Assembly (NCBI GenBank): GCA_001600415.1
Contig: BCJX01000002.1
Span: forward strand, 62,001-126,000
Length of the DNA: 64,000 bases
Reading direction: 5' to 3'
DNA from: Pascua guehoae
Lineage: Eukaryota > Basidiomycota > Tremellomycetes > Trichosporonales > Trichosporonaceae
In this document: in pieces, positions 1 through 11,433 of the stretch
Position numbering within the stretch: position 1 is the first letter of the stretch
Layout: each line of letters begins with the position of its first letter
The notes under the pieces: generated by a model
The model's input: the letters and a program-made list of their open reading frames with translations, nothing else
The model's database searches: none
What the model was told of the DNA's origin: nothing
Position numbers and translations under genes: made by a program

Positions 1-43
1 AGTAGTCGATGGGCATCTCGAGGGTGGGGTCGAAGTTGTGCAT
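1..43 (-). CDS. 5' end of an unidentified gene running off the left edge
   Basis: Reading leftward from an ATG at 41-43 gives a short open segment (MHNFDPTLEMPIDY) that leaves the window. It is preceded by a CCACTACC-type repetitive leader (about 44-120) and by a TATA-like TGCATATAAA element near 195-205 on the same strand, roughly 155 bp upstream of the ATG. That layout suits a promoter and 5' UTR. Only 14 codons are visible, so no family can be assigned. The start could also lie outside the window. Confidence 0.4.
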   Translation of the reverse strand, partial: MHNFDPTLEMPIDY

Positions 44-47
44 CGTG

Positions 48-125
48 GTAGTGGTGTGTGTGCTGGTAGTGGGTGTGGTAGTGGTAGTGGTAGCGGTAGC
101 GGTAGCTGTAGCTGGAGCTGTCGGT
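48..125. repeat. GGTAGT/GGTAGC microsatellite-like tract
   Basis: A run of imperfect 6-bp units (GGTAGT, then GGTAGC, then GTAGCT) sits immediately upstream of the partial gene at the left edge and probably forms its 5' leader on the minus strand. Confidence 0.7.
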
Positions 126-363
126 CGCGTTGAGTGAGCGAGAGTAGTTTGATGAGATGAGAGTTGAATGAAGAGACGTTGGGTGGGGGGAGGGGGTTTA
201 TATGCACTGGAGGTGGGTGGGGGTCAGACATGAGCGCTTCGCGCAGGGGGGTATCATTGGGACGCATCCGGAATGAGAATGACGGAAGTGATGAGACAAG
301 AGAGAGGTTGAAAGACGGATGCGGCGACATGGGTTGTAATCGCCACAGCCTGGCCCACGGATA

Positions 364-1473
364 GTGCCACACTAGCGCCAAATTTGCTTCCGCTCATCCG
401 CAGCCACCCATTGTCCCCCTCTCCCCTCCTCTCTGTATCCTGCCTCTCGCCCAGTGTGCCAGTGCATGCATGCACTGCACGCATGTACGCACAGCGGGGT
501 CTTCAAATAGCCAGCCAAGCATCCTATGTGAGTCTATAGTACATGCCAAGGCATGGTCATGTCTCAAAAGTGTGCCGTTGTGTGCCGTTTGGTCGCCGAA
601 TCCGGCCTTCTGACTTCTGGCCCCAACGGCCCCTACCTCTGGTCGTCTCCTGCGGCTTGCGTCCATGGCACAGCCTTGGGGGCGAGTTGAGTGAGCTCAC
701 ACGCTGCCCAGAACGCAGCACACTTGCGCCTACATCTTTGGCACAACCAGAGTGGTGCGGTATGGGGTTGGGAGAAAGACGGGCATGCCGGGCGGTCCCC
801 GGGTGAGGTGAAAGACCCGCAGCCGCTCGCCTTGCGTGCACTCTGCTCAGAAGCATGACAGAGGCAACGCTAGTCGAGCATGTGTTCACACGCACACGAA
901 GCTTGATCACTGTGAATCACACCTGCAGCGTACCGAGTATGATGCCTCTCCTGGGTTCTTTCTCTCGTCAGGCCAGCGATTGCCATGGCAAGAATAAGCC
1001 GATGATCCAAAGACTGACCGAGTTTCAGGGTTGCTTTGCTTAGCTGCTAGCTGCTTTTCCACTGGGAGAGCCTTGCTTCGGTCCGCCGTGTAACTACAGA
1101 TAAGCCCATCCGTGTCGCGCCAGGCGGATCAAGGGCGGAGATATCCTAGTGCCGATGAGCCATCCTGGAGGTCACAGGTCACCGAGCTGCTAGTAAACAG
1201 CGACCTCCTCCGAAGCCCAGCATTGGGGGACACGACCACGGGCGTTACATCGACAGTGTCTTGGCACCACACGTCAGGCTTTCCAACGTGTCCTCTTCTG
1301 ACATCTTCAGAGTAGCGGTACGCGATATACAATGCTTCTAGCCAGTGAGCTCCAGTAAGCATGCATTGGTACCGTGATCAACCACCTGCCTCAATGTCCA
1401 TCACCTCAACCTTGACTTGACCCAAAACACCCTGCCACTAGCGTCCAGCTTGCAAACCGTACGATCACTCCGT
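364..1473. other. Intergenic, no gene seen
   Basis: About 1.1 kb between the left-edge promoter and the 3' end of the membrane-protein gene. Open frames here are short, lack family resemblance and have no convincing intron signals. I see no tRNA. Confidence 0.5.
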
Positions 1474-2822
1474 TCACACCTGACTTCCCCATGGATATGT
1501 CCCCGGCCCAGTCCCGTAGTCTTGATACTCCGCGTACTGCTCCTCGTAAGGCTCAAACGGCTGTCGGTAACGGTCGCGGTGCGACCGCGGGTAGGAAGGC
1601 GGAGATGAAGGGGCGATTTGGTTGTACTGGTGTGCTGTCGCGTCGTACCCTCTCGGCGGAGGGTATGGGAACGGAAACTTGTTGGGAAGCAGTGGTTGTC
1701 GCTGCTGGTCATCGCTGTTCGGACGCGAGGGACGAGGGCGCCCCATGCGAATCCTCTTGTGATCAAGGTCTAAGTCGCTCGGGTCGAGGTTATCGACATA
1801 CTGCTGCAGCTGGGACGGGTCTTGTTGGTATTGCTCGGATCCTGACGGCTGGCCCCCCTGCGTTGATTGACCGCCGTGTCCAGCGTTGTCCATGTAGGTT
1901 TGCACACCAGCGTTCCCAAACGTGTGTGCCACCGACATCGGGTCGACCCTCACACCGTACCTGGGCGGGTCGTAGTCGTACTTGCCGTATTGCGGCGTGT
2001 GGTAACCACCCTTTCCTTTGCCAAGCTTGCCCGCCTTGGCCTTGAAGAGGAAGTACCCGACTGCGGCAAGTAAGGCGAGAGCCACAGCACCACCTGCTAC
2101 GCCGCCTGCTATCGCGCCGATGTAGTTGTTCGACTTTGCAGTCGCACTTGGTGTCGCGGCCTGTGTGACAAACGCCCCGGAAGTGTACGACGATCCGGAA
2201 CGGTTTGTTGTCGTTGGCACCATAATCGACGTGATGCGTGACGGAGGCGGGGTGGGTGATGTGGGCGGTGCTGTGGGGCCAGAATACGGAGAAGAAACTG
2301 GTCCAGGGGATGGTTCAGGAGACGGTCCATCACTTGGCAATTCGGAGACGCCAGACGGGTCAGAGATGACACTCGACGGTCCCGGAACGACGACGGAGGG
2401 CTCAGAGACGATCTCCGATGGACCTGGGACAACCTCGGAGGGTCCCGTTGGACCCGAGGGTTCGGATGGTTCAGGCAGACTCGATGGTTCGGAGGGTTGA
2501 GGCAGACTCGAAGGCCCAGATGGGTCCGAGGGGCCAGCGGCATCCGATGGCTCAATGATATCCGAAGGAACGACAATATCCGAAGGAACGACAATATCTG
2601 ATGGCTCAATGACGTCTGACGGCCCAGCGATCACAGATGGGTCGCTGGAGATGGCGCCGGGGCCGACGAGGTCGACTAGCGTGAGCGTAGGTACCCGAAC
2701 GGCAACACGGTTGTAGCCGCTGTAAAGCACATTCACGTAGGACACCACCTGGTGGCAACATGATGGACTGCCACCGCCTCTATGCGTCAAGCCATCAACT
2801 AGGACTCACCAGTGGTACTCAT
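1474..2822 (-). CDS. Ser/Pro-rich single-pass membrane protein (mucin-like, Mid2/Wsc-sensor-like layout)
   Basis: The main open frame runs from about 2790 down to a stop at 1474-1476 (about 430 residues). After a short N-terminal stretch comes about 130 residues of PSD/PSE/PSx repeats (PSDIVVPSD, PSEPSSLPEPSE and similar), likely O-glycosylated and extracellular. A Ser/Thr-rich stalk follows, then one membrane helix near residues 222-250 (YIGAIAGGVAGGAVAL...). A basic stop-transfer (KAKAGKLGKGKGG) leads to a proline/tyrosine-rich cytoplasmic tail of about 180 residues. The layout resembles fungal wall-stress sensors or mucins, but no Wsc or other named ectodomain is visible, so function is inferred only from architecture. 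The true start is unresolved. An ATG at 2820-2822 followed by a GTGAGT donor suggests a tiny first exon, but I could not join it in frame, and no signal peptide is seen. Confidence 0.65.
2100..2660 (-). repeat. Coding PSD/PSE repeat array
   Basis: The DNA for the extracellular stalk is a degenerate tandem array of short units encoding Pro-Ser-Asp/Glu plus spacer residues. A perfect duplication of the IVVPSD unit lies at about 2565-2600. Arrays of this kind often vary in length between strains. Confidence 0.6.
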
Positions 2823-4507
2823 GTTTGATCTACTTGCGCGGAGGTGGTGAGATTTGTTCTGTAGAAAGATTGAAAGAGTTGGACATGAGGCAAGAGAATG
2901 CTCTTGTGATCATTGTATCTCCAGCTGTAGCGTTGGCGCCGAGATATGTGCAGCAATGTGAGTGACGAGTGTGGGCGTGAGGGTAGCCAGGAGGCTCCAG
3001 GTGCAATGGCCGGTGGACTTGGGGCTATTTGGTTCTGGCATGACTGGGTCGCTCGCCACCGGGGACCCTCAACTTCGTTGGCCACCCTACTGCTGTGTCT
3101 ATAAGTCTCACTCGCATGTCTGCTGTAAATGACCTGATGCCTGCCAACTACCCAATCCCAATGCTGATGCTGATGCGTTTTGTACCGCGGATCTGGAAAC
3201 AGATGCCAAGCCAAGCCACCCATTCCAGGTGCCTAGATCTAAAGTGGCACCGACAATCGATCACAGAAAGCCTGCCGGCAGAGAAACCTGTCCCCAGAAG
3301 CCTGCCTGCTCGCAACGTGGACCGCGGCGTTCAGCATGATGGTCACTGAAACGCCGGGCCTGGACTTTTCTGGTTAGGGGGGCACTGGCCGATTCCTCCC
3401 AAACAACCGCTGCCGCATCCGTGCCACTGCCGTCACCATGACCTGGCTTAATTGGGGATGAACGCCCGCCACCACAGTCGTGATCTGACTCTGGGCCCCA
3501 ATGCACGCGTCATACAGGTGCGGTTGAAAGCATTGAGACTAACACTTTTCAGCTCACGCGGCGTTGCGAATGGGCGGTTCTGTATTGATCCAAGGGCCCA
3601 AAGTGTGGGCACGCGTCCTTCGTGAATGGTATTTCGAGCGTATCTCCAGCTCATCCTTCATTCAGTGGAAAGCTGCTGCGAGCACGATGCACTTTCTCCA
3701 CGCACGTACACCCAGCCTACCCAAACCCCAACTGTCACATTTGACCACCGTCGGCGTAACATCATGGGAGGTCATTACCTCTCTTCTCACCTAGTATTTG
3801 GCAAAGTTCCGCCACCTCATGACGTCGTTCACAGCCCCGTTGATCCTTGGGCGACGTGTTAACGTCTCTGGTCACAACCACAACAAGTCGCCAGGTCTCT
3901 GAAAAGAGCGCTGGAGAAACAACGGCAGGACTCATCACTTGGCCATATGGAGGGCCTAAATTTTGACTGCAGGCCGCAGGGGACATTTCTACACCACCTG
4001 GCTCCCAGCCAACACGGCACCTGCCGCCATGCCGCCGGTCATGTGGCCGTCGGGATGGTGAGGTTGAACTGATCCACTTCTGGACTTCTGGGGGCATTTG
4101 TCCGGGGTTTATCCCTAGTGGTACCCTCCTCTTCGGCTTACCTCCACTCACCCCCGACGGCCTCACCTCCACCATGACGTCGCAACCGATGCCATAACGG
4201 CAGTTGCCGCGACTGAGTATCTATCATATAGTACTGTACAGGGTAGTCCATAGAGGTTGTCGGTAGATTCCAGCAATGGGCACACTGCAAGAAACCAGCG
4301 TCCGCTTTAACGTACTACCAAGTGAGGCCGAGGGCCAGTCCAAATAGGGCACGGTGACGAAATGTGATCACCACCTCGTACATAAAGGTTACCGAAAAGC
4401 GTGGTAAGATTCATCTCCTCCAAGCATATTTCTTCTCACGGCTTCACATCCACCCGACAGCTATTACCGCACCGCAGCAACACTTTTTCACTACTATCAG
4501 CCCCGAA
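2823..4507. other. Intergenic between two divergent genes
   Basis: About 1.7 kb separate the minus-strand membrane-protein gene and the plus-strand dehydrogenase. Upstream exon(s) of the former may lie at 2823-3000. I find no supported coding segment elsewhere. A TACTGTAC octamer occurs near 4231. Confidence 0.45.
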
Positions 4508-5987
4508 ATGGCGACCCCAAAGACCGACTACAAGTTCCAGGCGTGGGTTGCGCAGGACGAAACAGCAGTGGACGGCAATCTCGAGTACAAGGAGATCACG
4601 CCCAAGCCATGGGATGACGACGACATTGACGGTGAGTGCAGCAGTGCTGGATCGATGCTGACCTCGTAGTCAAGGTTCTTTACTCTGGCATCTGCGGGTC
4701 GGACGTATCGGGCCTTGCTGGAGAGTTTGGTCCACCGGGCAAGGACCGCGTGTGCGGTCACGAAATTGTGGGCGAGGTCGTCAAGGCTGGATCCGAGGTC
4801 GAGAATGGCATCAAGGTCGGCGACATTGTCGGTATCGGCGCGCAGTGTGACTGCTGCCACGAATGCAAGCAGTGCAAGGCTGGTAAGTGCTGGCCAGAGT
4901 CGTTGGGTGACCCCGTGTCCTCACGGCAACAAGCCCACAGCTCGCACGTTCAGTCTACTCACACATAGGCAAGGCCAATTACTGCCTCAAAACGACACTG
5001 ACGTACGGCGGCAGCGAGTACTCGCGTGGTAATGCAAAAGGAACGCTGTCGAAAGGCGGGTTTGCGCAGTACTGGCGCGGGTCGTCTCACTTTGCGATTC
5101 CGATTCCCAAGGGCCTTGACCCAGCCGCAGCAGCGCCACTGTGCTGTGGCGGTCTGACCGTATACGCGCCACTTGTGCGTTACGGTGCCGGCACCACGGC
5201 AAAGAACGTTGGCATCGTTGGAATCGGTGGCCTCGGCCACATGGGCATCCTCATCGCCAAGGCAATGGGCGCCAATGTCACCGCCATCTCTCGTGGCACC
5301 GCGAAAGAGGCACAGGCCAAGGAGCTCGGTGCAACCAACTACATCCCGACTGGCAAGAATGCCACGGAGGACTTTAAGGACCACCAGCGGAGCTTGGACC
5401 TCATCATCTGTACCATTAGTGAGTGAGACAGGGAACAGGAGGAACAATAGTCGTGGTGGTAGAACGGGAAGTGGATGGGAGCGGGCGCGCTGGCTTCGAG
5501 GTGCAAAAGTTAACCCCAGACCCGCCCGAACTACCGCTCGACGACTACCTCTCCCTTCTGGAGCCCGAGGGTACGATGGTCTTCGTCGGCGTGATCCCCA
5601 AACCGCTGTCTCTATCCGTGTTCCCTCTCATCTTCAGTAAGTACGGGACAGGCAGACATCGACCGAGAGATGAATGGTTTCGGCTCGTCCTGGAGGACGG
5701 AAGGCTTGCTGCAGGACGAGCCATGGTCTATTTGATCTTCGTCCCTTCTACATCCCTGAATGCCTTCACGATGCTTACTCTCAGATGCCCGCAGAATCGC
5801 TGGATCGATCATCGGTACGCCCAAGGAACTCAAAGATCTCCTTGCTCTGGCCGCGGAGAAGAACATTGCGCCGTGGATCGAAAAGTGGGACATGAAGGAC
5901 ATTAACAAGGCCATTCCCGCGGCGAAAGCGGGCAAGCCAAAGTTCCGCTACGTTCTAGTCAACAAGGAGAATGGTGCCAAGCTCTAA
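4508..5987 (+). CDS. Zinc-dependent alcohol dehydrogenase, cinnamyl-ADH/ADH6 type
   Basis: Five exons, 4508-4631, 4670-4882, 4969-5418, 5520-5636 and 5785-5987, sum to 1107 nt (368 aa), the usual length for this MDR subfamily. Visible motifs, in order: SGICGSD with the catalytic-zinc cysteine; GHEIVGEVVKAG, the zinc-binding GHE motif; a structural-zinc cluster CDCCHECKQCKAGKANYC; CCGGLTVY; and a Rossmann GIGGLGHMG for NADP(H). Family knowledge indicates cytosolic NADP-dependent reduction of aldehydes such as cinnamaldehyde or branched aliphatic aldehydes to alcohols. The start is chosen because MATPKTDYKFQAWVAQDE matches the family N-terminus and a pyrimidine-rich leader precedes it. All splice sites are GT-AG, and each junction restores conserved residues, for example IICTI/NPPELPLDDY and LIFS/NARRIAGSIIG. 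Exact substrate is unknown. Confidence 0.93.
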
Positions 5988-6977
5988 GCAAACAGAGGAG
6001 GCATGATTAAAATAGTTTTCTAGCGAAGGGCGAATGTAGTCGAGTTGAGATAAACGTCTCACAGTGCAACATCATGATTCTGGAGCACAACTGCTTTAAG
6101 ATTATTCTCATTGTACTAGACGTTTTACAGCGGAACAATGGCATAGTGAGCGGACCTGGCCCACAATCGACTCGAACCCATCCACCTCACATCCGAGACG
6201 CAGCTGAACGTTCAAAAGGGTCACGGTGACCTGTGTAATGAGTCTGCTTTGCCCAAACCAGAGCTCGGTAACCAAACGGCGGACCCCGTACCCAAGCGTT
6301 TACACGGCCAGGCTCTGCCTTAGCTAAGTGTGGCCTTCTCACTGCCTGTGTTGAGCGAATGCCACATTTATTCCGCGCCTCCTGTCTTTGTTGCCCCTGT
6401 GCCTCAGCATTGCCGCCTCTCAACGTTGGATTACGAGGGTTGGGGAGTTGTAATGGGTAACGTGATACACGCGGATACAAGAGCTGCTCAGGTAGTAGAG
6501 ACCTGAGCAATCAAGAAGCCCCGTTTCAACTCACCCAATTTGATTAACTGAATTTGGTGACTTCCCGTTATATTCGAAAGAACAGTGAACGGCTACAAAT
6601 GATCGTCATCGTGAATGTTGTGAGGAGACTGTCGCGTTGGATTTGCCACTTGGGAAGAGATACAGCGAGCATGGGGAATATGGCATTACAGCAGTTTCCG
6701 TTGTTGCGATGACTGGTAAATATTTTGAGGCAAATCCTTCCATATTCCCACAGATAAACCACCTCATTGAAGTACGCTGTGAACAACTTGATAACTCCCG
6801 CTGACTTCTTATTTCGGGAATGGTACATTTTTGGCCATTATCCTCACAAGTATGAGTCTTCAGACCATGACAGTGAATTTCAATATGTTGCTTATTGAAC
6901 AATACGGGCGCCATTTCACCTACAATGTCAAAACTTCACAACGATTCCCACTAGACTGCACCAAGCAGCGACAAAGC
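5988..6977. other. Intergenic between convergent genes
   Basis: About 1 kb between the dehydrogenase stop and the transporter stop. AT-richer stretches at 6000-6130 and 6540-6840 suit 3' UTRs. A tRNA-like A/B-box pair on the minus strand (6157-6285) does not fold into a cloverleaf. Confidence 0.5.
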
Positions 6978-9007
6978 CTAGACGCTCTCCACCCACTCGT
7001 CGTTGCCTTTCCCTTTGAGCTCGGGGCCCTCGAGAGAGTGTGACTTGCCCTGTCCTCCACGGTGCCCGACGAGAATACCCATGATGTCCTCCTTTGCGGC
7101 GGTCTCTTCCTGTGCAAAGTGTCCACCGAAGAGCTTGTCGATCTGCTCGAGCGTGACACCCCTGTCTGTCAGAAATGGAAACTTTCGTGCTAAAGCAAGT
7201 ACGTACTTGGTTTCGGGTACGAGGAGCCACGACCACAGTGCTGCGAAAACCGCAAAGAGGCCGAAGAAGATAAACGTGCCGTACCCTGTTCCCGAGATCA
7301 TTGGCGGGGTGATGAGACCAATGATAAAATTATTGAACCAGTTGCTATTTTGTCGTTAGCCCTGCGACGGATAGAGAAAAGACACGACTCACCTGCAGGT
7401 TGCAAGGGCAACACCCTTCGCACGACGGCTACTGGGGAAGATTTCGGCAGCTGCGCGTCAATATTACTGTTACATGCGGGGAAATAGCTCCCCTACTCAC
7501 GAAGAGACCAGGGGACAGGGCCCCACGAGAGGCCAAATGGAATCATGAAAGCAATGATGAACGCCACGCCGACCCACGCCTGGGGCTGATGTGAAGGCCA
7601 GTCGTGCGCATATTGACCAATCATACCAGCGACAATAAAGTGGCAGATTGCCATGCCGATACCACCGAGGATGAGGGGAGGCTTGCGGCCAACTTTGTCA
7701 AGGAAGAACATGGGAGGAATGACGGCCACAAGCTGGGCCACGTTCATAACGCCCGAGAGCGTAAGCTGAAGTTCGTAGTCGAGACCGAGTGTCTTGAACA
7801 GTGTCGGCGAATAGTAGATGAGCTGAAAGTCAGTTTCTGCCCCTTTGGAAGCGTTGATTGAATTTACGTACCGCATTAATGCCAACAAACTGTTGGAAGA
7901 ACATGATCATGACGCCGACCATGGTGCGACGGATAACGCCAGGCTTGAACATGTCCACCCATGACGCTACCTCGAGCTTGATTTCGGATATGAGATTGTT
8001 TCCCACGAGGGTGGGGTGACGGCTGACCAGGTCTTCACGGTTGTGGCACGCTTCGCCGCGAATCGAGAGCCACTCGGCTTGCACGCGCGGGTCCGTCTTT
8101 GGGAGACGACGGAGACGGCACAGGGAGTCGAGGCAGTCCTGGTCACGGCCCTGTCCCGCCAACCAACGGGGCGAATACGGCAAAAAGAAGAGAGCAATGG
8201 CGAGCGGTAGCGCAGGAACCATCTGGAGGAGGAAGGGGAGGCGGAAAGACCATTCACTGAGAATGTGCCTCGTTCCGTAGGTAATGTAGAACATGGTCAC
8301 GATGCCAGTGACAATCGAAATTTCGCCAAGCACCAGCATTGCGCCACGGAGGTTGGGTGGGGCGATTTCCGAAATATACATTGGCGACGTGGACGAGAGG
8401 ACACCGATGCCTACGCCGCCGAGGAAACGTCCGATAATGAGCTGTGCCAGCGCGAATGAAGATGTCTGGACAGTGCTCCCGATCACAAACCAGACCAGCC
8501 CGACGCCGATGGAGGCCTTGCGGCTCCAACGGTCTGCGACGAAGCCCGCCAGGATTGCACCCAGGAAGGCACCAAGCTCGAGAAGTGCCGTCATGATTCT
8601 GAATATTAGCTCCAATTTTTCCGGCTTGTCCCCGACTCACCCCTTGTTGAAGCTAGCAGCGGATGACACAGTCTCATCAACTTCGGGGAACTGCTTGAGG
8701 AAGTGGGGCATGACCAGGACAATGCTAACAAGACCTTGGTCTGCCTGTCAGCACTAACACCATGAGGTCCCCAGAACGTACCGAAACCAAACAGCAGGCC
8801 ACCGGTGCAGGAACAGAGCGAGCACACGAGCGCGACATAGTTGCGGAGTAGGGCGCCAAGGCCTGGACCACCATACGCTGCTGACAGCGCCTCGCCATCA
8901 GCGGCCAGCTCGACGGCGTCGGGGTGCAGAGTGATTCCAAAGTCCTCGGCGGGACGGAGTTCGGCGCGGTCTGGCGCGTGGCGGAGCTTGGGTTTGACGT
9001 CCGACAT
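6978..9007 (-). CDS. MFS sugar-porter family transporter
   Basis: Seven exons (9007-8782, 8740-8641, 8598-7872, 7822-7501, 7450-7393, 7344-7207, 7161-6978) total 1755 nt, giving 584 aa. Sugar-porter signatures are present: GFDQGLVSIVLVMP in helix 1, DRWSRK in loop 2-3, GRFLGGVGIG plus YISEIAPPNLRG after helix 4, LPYSPRWL before the central loop, QQFVGINALIYYSP in helix 7, DKVGRKP in loop 8-9, PAEIFPSSRRAKG in helix 10-11 and PETKGVTLEQID at the end of helix 12. Twelve hydrophobic helices are expected, acting as a plasma-membrane proton symporter or facilitator for a sugar, polyol or quinate-like substrate. The tail is hydrophilic and Gly/Lys-rich. A TATA-like GTATATAAC lies at about 9058-9070, 55 bp upstream of the ATG. 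The substrate cannot be told from sequence. Confidence 0.93.
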
Positions 9008-9057
9008 GGTAAGCGTTGTGAAGAGAGAGTTGGGTCCTTGTCCACAACTCCCGTCGT

Positions 9058-9070
9058 CAAGTTATATACA
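9058..9070 (-). promoter_or_regulatory. TATA-like element of the sugar transporter
   Basis: GTATATAAC on the minus strand, about 55 bp 5' of the transporter ATG. Confidence 0.45.
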
Positions 9071-9214
9071 TCGCGACATCCATTGGTCGCTCTTCCATGC
9101 AATCACGGTGACCAACTGAAACTGGCCGTGTTTGGCAATCGTTGTCAAGAGTTCCCTCCGGCAATCAAGAGTGGTTGGATATCTCGTCGAACCCTGCCGA
9201 GTCGGCGTCAGAGG

Positions 9215-9234
9215 CCCCGGACCGTGGTCCGGGG
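9215..9234. promoter_or_regulatory. CGG-N8-CCG palindrome, candidate Zn2Cys6 factor site
   Basis: CCCCGGACC and GGTCCGGGG flank a 2-nt centre, making a 9-bp-arm inverted repeat about 210 bp upstream of the transporter ATG. Fungal binuclear zinc-cluster regulators of nutrient transporters bind inverted CGG triplets. The assignment to regulation is inference. Confidence 0.4.
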
Positions 9235-10756
9235 TGAATGGGAACCCAGTCCGGGTTTAGACACTGGTTGCCCTGGAAGAGGGCCCCACACACCGAAGGG
9301 ACATGTGCCTGGGGCCTGTGGTCGCCTTGTGTTCAGCCTTTCAGCTCCGGCACTGGTGCCGTGAAGATAGACATCCAAGCAAGAGAGGAACTTCCGGCAA
9401 TTTTCCCGTACAGCCGGGCATGTGCCATAAGCCAGGAGACGAAGGAGGCGGTGACAGCCACTCCAGGCACAGTCGAGATGGGTCCGGGCAATATGTCCCA
9501 CTACTAGGTCAAAAACCTGCCGGACTTCCAAATGCTGCCCTGGAATCTCACCGAGTTCCGATCCAAGTCCGCATCGGCCTTGGCGCGGGCCGATACCGGG
9601 CAGACACAGGAGGCATGGTTGCATTGCCAAGCCCACTGTACCACTGTGCATGTCGGTTGTGATCACTGTCGAATCAGCAGTATCGCGTTATGATGATCGA
9701 ACGCGCTAGCCCACAAGCCTCTAGCTGCGCGACCAATAGAACGCCATACCCACCTCGCATGTTGGTGCTCGCCACTGCCACTGGCGTCACCGAACCTTTG
9801 CGCCGTGTCTGCCCCCAGTGGGGCACAATGAAATCCTGTGGCCTGTGGCCAATTCGCGAAACCAACCGCTTGGTATTCCCCGCAAGCGACTCTGTCAAAT
9901 GGAGCTGAGTGTGATAGCGGCAGTAGTCGGACTGCGGCAGACTCAACAAATATCTTGTTGGGACTTGCCGTAAAGACAGCACCTCAAGCTCGCTGGTGAC
10001 CTCGTAGTTCTTCGGGCAGTCCCGAAATGCGAGTCTTGTCAGACCATCAATGGAACAGAAGGTGGCAACACGGTTTGGGCGTGGGTGTCTGAAACCCAGC
10101 TGTTATGTATGTTCTACACCCCCACCCCCCCTCCCCCCTCCTTTGTGCTCGCAATGATTGCGTACGTCAAACGCACCGAGGCGCTCTCGGGAGATTATAG
10201 GATGTACGTACACAGGGAGCTCCACCATCGGAGAAGGAAAGGCGGGCTATGTTGCAGGTGGGGGATGGGGGAAATACCTCTCGCGGCCGCCGCTGGCCCC
10301 TTCTTTGTGACGCCCAGGGTGCTGTTCGCGGGGGGCATAGCGGATTAGCTTCCCGCGTGGGAGAGCAAGTACAGCAGGCGAAACTTGGCAGCTTACCAGA
10401 TATGAAACGATGGCCGTCAGGTCAGGGCAATCTGCTACTCGGTTGGCTCCAGGCGAGTGGCAGACGAGTTGGAGGTGTTGCCACGTTGGCTTCTGCGTGG
10501 CCCCGAAAGGGGGAGAGCAGCTCCACGAGGCTCTACCTATCTGTCCCCAGGCCCTTCGGGCAGTAATTTCCTGAGTCAACCCCTGACAACCAGCCGCGCT
10601 CTCGCCCATCGCTCCCCATCGCTTGCTCCTTCATTGTGATTATGGACTCAAGGCCATTCTGCCCCTTTATCATGGGCACCTCGACTTCTTGACACCACGA
10701 CACACTTGGAAACGACACTCGGAGGTGAGGAAAGGTGAGAGTCTCAAACACCATTT
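9235..10756. other. Intergenic, no protein gene seen
   Basis: About 1.5 kb upstream of the transporter up to tRNA-Ile. It contains a C-rich run near 10,120-10,140. No frame shows family resemblance or a credible exon chain. Confidence 0.5.
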
Positions 10757-10850
10757 GGTCGCTTAGCTCAGCTGGTTAGAGCATTGTACTAATAACAAGA
10801 CTTGTTAATAGTGTATGCAAAGGTCGGCAGTTCGATCCTGTCAGTGATCA
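10757..10850 (+). tRNA. tRNA-Ile (AAT), intron-containing
   Basis: Acceptor arms GGTCGCT/AGTGATC with G-U pairs. A-box TTAGCTCAGCTGG. Anticodon stem TTGTA/TGCAA around loop CTAATA-(intron)-A, anticodon AAT. T-arm GGCAG-TTCGATC-CTGTC. Discriminator A. The intron of about 20 nt sits after position 37. A T-run (10855-10860) terminates Pol III transcription. Confidence 0.9.
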
Positions 10851-11433
10851 CTTGCTTTTTGGGTTCCACACGTCTTCGTCTCCATCAGCTTAAGAAAGAA
10901 GAACTGGGGGGTGTGGATGCAGGACGGGTTGCCAGGTCGATGGAGTGTTTCAGTGATCGGTGACAGAGGAAGCGGGGGGATATTGGAGGACTGTGAAACG
11001 TGTTACGTCATCGGTTGGGGCGATGGATCGGCCACAACGCCGCGTACGCCGGGGACAGTTGTCAATTGTCAACACACACGTGTCAAACATCAACAAAACT
11101 CAACATTCATCTTGCCATCTTGCCATCTAGCCATCTGCGGGCCTGCTCGTCGGCCGTGGGACAGAGTTGGCACTACTCTAACTCTCTCTCTCTCTCTCTC
11201 TTGTCTCCAGCATGCCGCTGCGAGATATCATCACTCTTCCACGTCCGACACGGCCCAATTCGTCACCTGACCCCCTTAAGCGACGCTCTGATCCCAAACG
11301 CTAAGCCAACGTGCGCACAAACCAACCCCGAACAATAGTGCCGAACCAGAGCATCGTCACGCATTGATATAAGACTCTGGCGTCGAATGTCCCCGGCACC
11401 CTTTTCCCCCCACTCTCCTTTTTGCGGTTGATA
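10851..11433. other. Promoter/leader region of the GH89 gene
   Basis: No coding segment. It contains a CT dinucleotide run near 11,181-11,202 and pyrimidine-rich stretches up to the start codon. Confidence 0.45.

Noticed and set aside
6157..6285. tRNA-like A and B box strings on the minus strand
   Set aside because: TTACCGAGCTCTGG and GGGTTCGAGTC are present, but the T-stem does not pair and no acceptor stem forms. At best a relic.
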